From assembly GCA_030639165.1 (NCBI GenBank), contig DAOWDF010000291.1, positions 1 to 7,491 on the forward strand: a stretch of 7,491 nucleotides of DNA, given 5' to 3'. The first letter of the stretch is position 1. Each line of letters starts with the position of its first letter. Source of the stretch: Alphaproteobacteria bacterium (lineage in GTDB: Bacteria > Pseudomonadota > Alphaproteobacteria > Micavibrionales > Micavibrionaceae). The position numbers were made by a program, and so were the translations under genes. Positions 5,385-7,491 of the stretch are shown here, in pieces. The notes below the pieces were generated by a model. It saw only the letters and a list, made by a program, of their open reading frames with translations, made no database searches and was not told the origin of the DNA.

Positions 5385-7000
5385 GCAGTTTTTGCTAGCT
5401 TATTATTTAGAGCATCACTTATAAGAGAAGCGGTTTTTTCTGTGCCATATAATGCTATGAAAGAGCCAAATCTAGGGCCTTGGTCTTGACCTAGTAGGAT
5501 TTGATAAAGAGCCTGAAACCATTGTCTTAGCTCATCTTTTTCGTATCCGTTCTCTTTTCCGGCGCTGAATACCGCACTCATATACTCTTCTGGTGATAGG
5601 TTTTCTTGCAGACTACTTAATGTACCAGCCAGAGCAGTTAAAGCGTTGGTTTCGCGCTCATCTGCGGGGCGGTATGATTTGCTTGGTAGGACGAAGTCAC
5701 GATAATATTGAAGCGCATAACCTACCAAATGATCCAAGAATGGAGCATTTTCACGCGTAGCTTCTGGGGCATATTTACGGATAAAACCCCAAATAGTATC
5801 CGCATCATCTGTATTGGCCGCGTTTACTAAATTCAGTAAAAGTGCGAATGAAATCGGCGTATTTTTTGCCTCGTCGTTATCTATATACCATGCTGGGTTA
5901 TCCAGTTTTTTTGCTGGCTCTTGTTCTTCAAGATTTTGCGCGGCGGTTATGTATTCATCCACTGCTTTTGGAATTATATCGAAATAGAGTTTTTTTGCCG
6001 AAGTAGGGCGTTGGAATAAATAATAAGCCAAACTTTCTTGGGGGGCGTATTTCAACCACTCTTCCATGCTAAGGCCGTTTCCCTTGGATTTGGATATTTT
6101 CTCGCCTTTTTCATCTAGAAACATTTCATAGTGAAAGCCAGCAGTATATGGCTTGCCAAGTATTTTGAGGATTTGCTTGGAAATATCGGCAGAGCTTTTA
6201 AGGTCTTTACCGCTCATTTCGTAGTCAACATCAAGGGCATGCCAGCGTAGCGCCCAATCAGCGCGCCATTGTGCCTTTACTTTTCCTCCACATACGCTTT
6301 GTGTTACGCGCGTGCCGTCTTCATCATCAAATGTAATCGTGCCATTTTCTGGATCAGTTTCAAGGATAGGCACTTGCAATACATTGCCTGTGCTAGGTGA
6401 GATTGGCAAGAAAGGCGAGTAGCTAGCTGCGCGCTCTTCACCTAATATAGGAAGCACAGCATGCTTTATATCATCGTGATGCTTAAGCATAAGAAGTAAT
6501 GTTTCATCGAATTCACCCGATAAATAACAATCGGTCGCAGATTTAAACTCATAATCAAATCCGTAACCATCAAGAAATTCGCGCAAAGCGGCATTATTAT
6601 GCGCGGCATAGCTTGGATGATCGCTATCGAATGGATTAGGGACTACGCTTAAAGGCTTACCCAAATGCTCGGTAAGCATTTCTTGATTAGGTACATTGCT
6701 CGGCACTTTACGAAGGCCGTCCATATCATCGGAAAAGCAAATCAGCTTGGCTGGTATTTCAGGTTGCAGAGCTTTAAATGCTTGCAAGACCATAGATGTA
6801 CGGCAGACCTCGGCGAATGTGCCAATATGCGGCAAGCCAGAAGGGCCATATCCTGTTTCGAATAACACATAGCCCTTTTCAGGTGTTTGCACCTGTCCAC
6901 GGCCAATTGCGCGCAAGCGTTTAACCACGGCTTTCGCCTCTTCAAATGCCCAGTTACGAGATTTTATGGCTATTTCTGGAGTGATGTCTTGCTGTGTCAT
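5381..7000 (-). CDS. lysS: Lysine--tRNA ligase, class I
   Basis: Charges tRNA-Lys with lysine in the cytoplasm, an essential step of translation. At 539 residues it has full length for class I LysRS, the Rossmann-fold enzyme unrelated to E. coli class II LysS. The HIGH motif is PHIG (57-60), preceded by ETGYGPSG (48-55); the KMSKS loop is KISKSKG (301-307). Between them lie family-like segments such as CFSDDMDGLRKVP (88-100), QWRADWALRW (244-253) and HYEMF (290-294). The C-terminal half is the helical anticodon-binding region. The ATG at 7000 has AAGGA nine bases upstream and a promoter just beyond. No second LysRS is visible. The gene follows the PQ-loop gene after 62 bases on the same strand, so read-through from there is possible too. 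Confidence 0.96.
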   Translation of the reverse strand: MTQQDITPEIAIKSRNWAFEEAKAVVKRLRAIGRGQVQTPEKGYVLFETGYGPSGLPHIGTFAEVCRTSMVLQAFKALQPEIPAKLICFSDDMDGLRKVPSNVPNQEMLTEHLGKPLSVVPNPFDSDHPSYAAHNNAALREFLDGYGFDYEFKSATDCYLSGEFDETLLLMLKHHDDIKHAVLPILGEERAASYSPFLPISPSTGNVLQVPILETDPENGTITFDDEDGTRVTQSVCGGKVKAQWRADWALRWHALDVDYEMSGKDLKSSADISKQILKILGKPYTAGFHYEMFLDEKGEKISKSKGNGLSMEEWLKYAPQESLAYYLFQRPTSAKKLYFDIIPKAVDEYITAAQNLEEQEPAKKLDNPAWYIDNDEAKNTPISFALLLNLVNAANTDDADTIWGFIRKYAPEATRENAPFLDHLVGYALQYYRDFVLPSKSYRPADERETNALTALAGTLSSLQENLSPEEYMSAVFSAGKENGYEKDELRQWFQALYQILLGQDQGPRFGSFIALYGTEKTASLISDALNNKLAKTA

Positions 7001-7009
7001 ATCAATTTA

Positions 7010-7014
7010 TCCTT
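7010..7014 (-). promoter_or_regulatory. Shine-Dalgarno site of lysS
   Basis: AAGGA on the minus strand, nine bases before the ATG at 7000. A TATAAT hexamer immediately upstream (7018-7023) lies too close to the start, and without a -35, to be the main promoter. Confidence 0.6.
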
Positions 7015-7031
7015 AGTATTATAAGGCGATA

Positions 7032-7060
7032 TGTATAACAGAGTAGTTGATGTTTTTCAA
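7032..7060 (-). promoter_or_regulatory. Sigma70-like promoter of lysS
   Basis: On the minus strand TTGAAA (7055-7060) and TATACA (7032-7037) are separated by 17 bases. Transcription would start near 7025, leaving a short leader of about 25 bases that contains the ribosome binding site. It lies just past the stop codon of the PQ-loop gene, so lysS need not depend on the upstream genes. Confidence 0.55.
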
Positions 7061-7062
7061 AG

Positions 7063-7341
7063 TTATTCCTCAACTCCAACATATTTCTTACGTTTATATA
7101 GGGTAATTGCAATGATTGCGGCATTACAAGTAGTGCATGCGCTATAGACAATTATTAGCTTTAAATCGTAAACTTCAAATGTCACATATAGCAAGCTAAT
7201 GATGCTGGTTGCCTCCCACGTAAACCAAGTCAGTAGCGATATGTCGGAGCACCTTGTCCGCGCCCGCAATAACGTCCATATTTGCGGAAAATACGCGGCG
7301 ATAATCACAATAATAGCGATGGAATATAGAAACGAGATCAT
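7063..7341 (-). CDS. PQ-loop/SemiSWEET-like small membrane protein
   Basis: A 92-residue protein made of three membrane helices, at about 3-20, 36-56 and 61-80, followed by a short basic tail with KRKK (83-86) that probably faces the cytoplasm. The first helix ends in the diagnostic Pro-Gln pair (AYFPQIW, P19-Q20), and the second holds LTWFTWEATS (37-46), as in the three-helix bundles of SemiSWEET and other PQ-loop proteins. SemiSWEETs are of similar length and work as dimers that move small sugars. The substrate here cannot be read from the sequence. Its ATG overlaps the stop of the gene before it by one base (TAATG) and has no Shine-Dalgarno, so translation is probably coupled to that gene. 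Family call is good; transport function is inferred. Confidence 0.8.
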   Translation of the reverse strand: MISFLYSIAIIVIIAAYFPQIWTLLRARTRCSDISLLTWFTWEATSIISLLYVTFEVYDLKLIIVYSACTTCNAAIIAITLYKRKKYVGVEE

Positions 7342-7491
7342 TACTTGGTGCTTGCAATCATTTCATCAAGGAAGCGTATTACATCAACCGAAGCAAGTTC
7401 GGCTTTTTTGACTTCTTCTATAGCACCGCTTAAATCATTATTATTGTACTTTTTAGCGGCTTCAATGCCATGGTGATGGACTTTTTTGTGC
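7341..7491 (-). CDS. C-terminal end of a CZB (zinc-binding) domain protein, 5' end outside window
   Basis: Only the last 49 codons and the stop are present. The visible sequence begins HKKVHHHG, followed by helix-forming sequence with NNNDLSGAIEEV and ending in a helix with SVDVIRFLDEM. The H-x-x-x-H pair, a short loop before an Ala/Glu helix, and a final Ser-containing helix match the C-terminal half of the chemoreceptor zinc-binding (CZB) domain, which senses zinc or hypochlorite in receptors such as TlpD and in the cyclase DgcZ. The other expected ligands, an earlier His and the Cys of a C-x-G-x-W-like motif, would lie beyond the edge. Whether this ends a receptor, a cyclase or a free-standing CZB protein cannot be told. 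It is joined to the PQ-loop gene by TAATG. Confidence 0.6.
   Translation of the reverse strand, partial: HKKVHHHGIEAAKKYNNNDLSGAIEEVKKAELASVDVIRFLDEMIASTK

Noticed and set aside
7018..7023. Perfect TATAAT just upstream of lysS as its main -10.
   Set aside because: It has no -35 at suitable spacing and would start transcription beside or inside the ribosome binding site; the TTGAAA/TATACA pair upstream fits better.

Overview
The window looks like ordinary chromosome from a moderate-to-low GC alphaproteobacterium. Three things point there. The lysyl-tRNA synthetase is class I, the form typical of archaea and Alphaproteobacteria. The helicase at the left edge is the long DinG/XPD-like type with an extra N-terminal region and a DEGH box, which I associate with alphaproteobacterial homologues. 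Start sites carry Shine-Dalgarno sequences and sigma70-like promoters. I cannot name the genus.

Layout, left to right. Positions 1-1476 (minus): the N-terminal 492 residues of an iron-sulfur superfamily 2 helicase, cut by the window edge. Positions 1477-1613: a 137-base divergent intergenic region with a good promoter for the plus strand. Positions 1614-3507 (plus): two tightly spaced, AT-rich, acidic, leaderless genes. The first is a transglutaminase-like (LapG/BTLCP-type) cysteine peptidase candidate. The second is a candidate EreA/ChaN/TraB-type hydrolase. They converge on the next gene with only four bases between stop codons. Positions 3512-4654 (minus): a five-helix MscS-family mechanosensitive channel with a GTG start. 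Positions 4738-5280 (minus): an unrecognised 180-residue protein. Positions 5281-5380: a very AT-rich gap with three spaced copies of a nonamer. Positions 5381-7000 (minus): class I lysyl-tRNA synthetase with its own promoter. Positions 7063-7341 (minus): a 92-residue PQ-loop/SemiSWEET-like membrane protein. Positions 7341-7491 (minus): the last 49 codons of a protein ending in a CZB-type zinc-binding domain, joined to the PQ-loop gene by a TAATG stop/start overlap.

The helicase, channel and tRNA synthetase are housekeeping genes with no obvious shared pathway. The part most likely to be new is the 1614-3507 pair: two different hydrolase-like folds with apparently intact catalytic residues, co-transcribed from one promoter, each ending in an acidic, low-complexity tail and neither carrying a signal peptide. 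They could be effectors secreted by a leaderless route, or a cytoplasmic two-enzyme module; the sequence alone does not decide. There is no gene-free stretch longer than 300 bases, and I saw no tRNA, rRNA, CRISPR array or insertion sequence.
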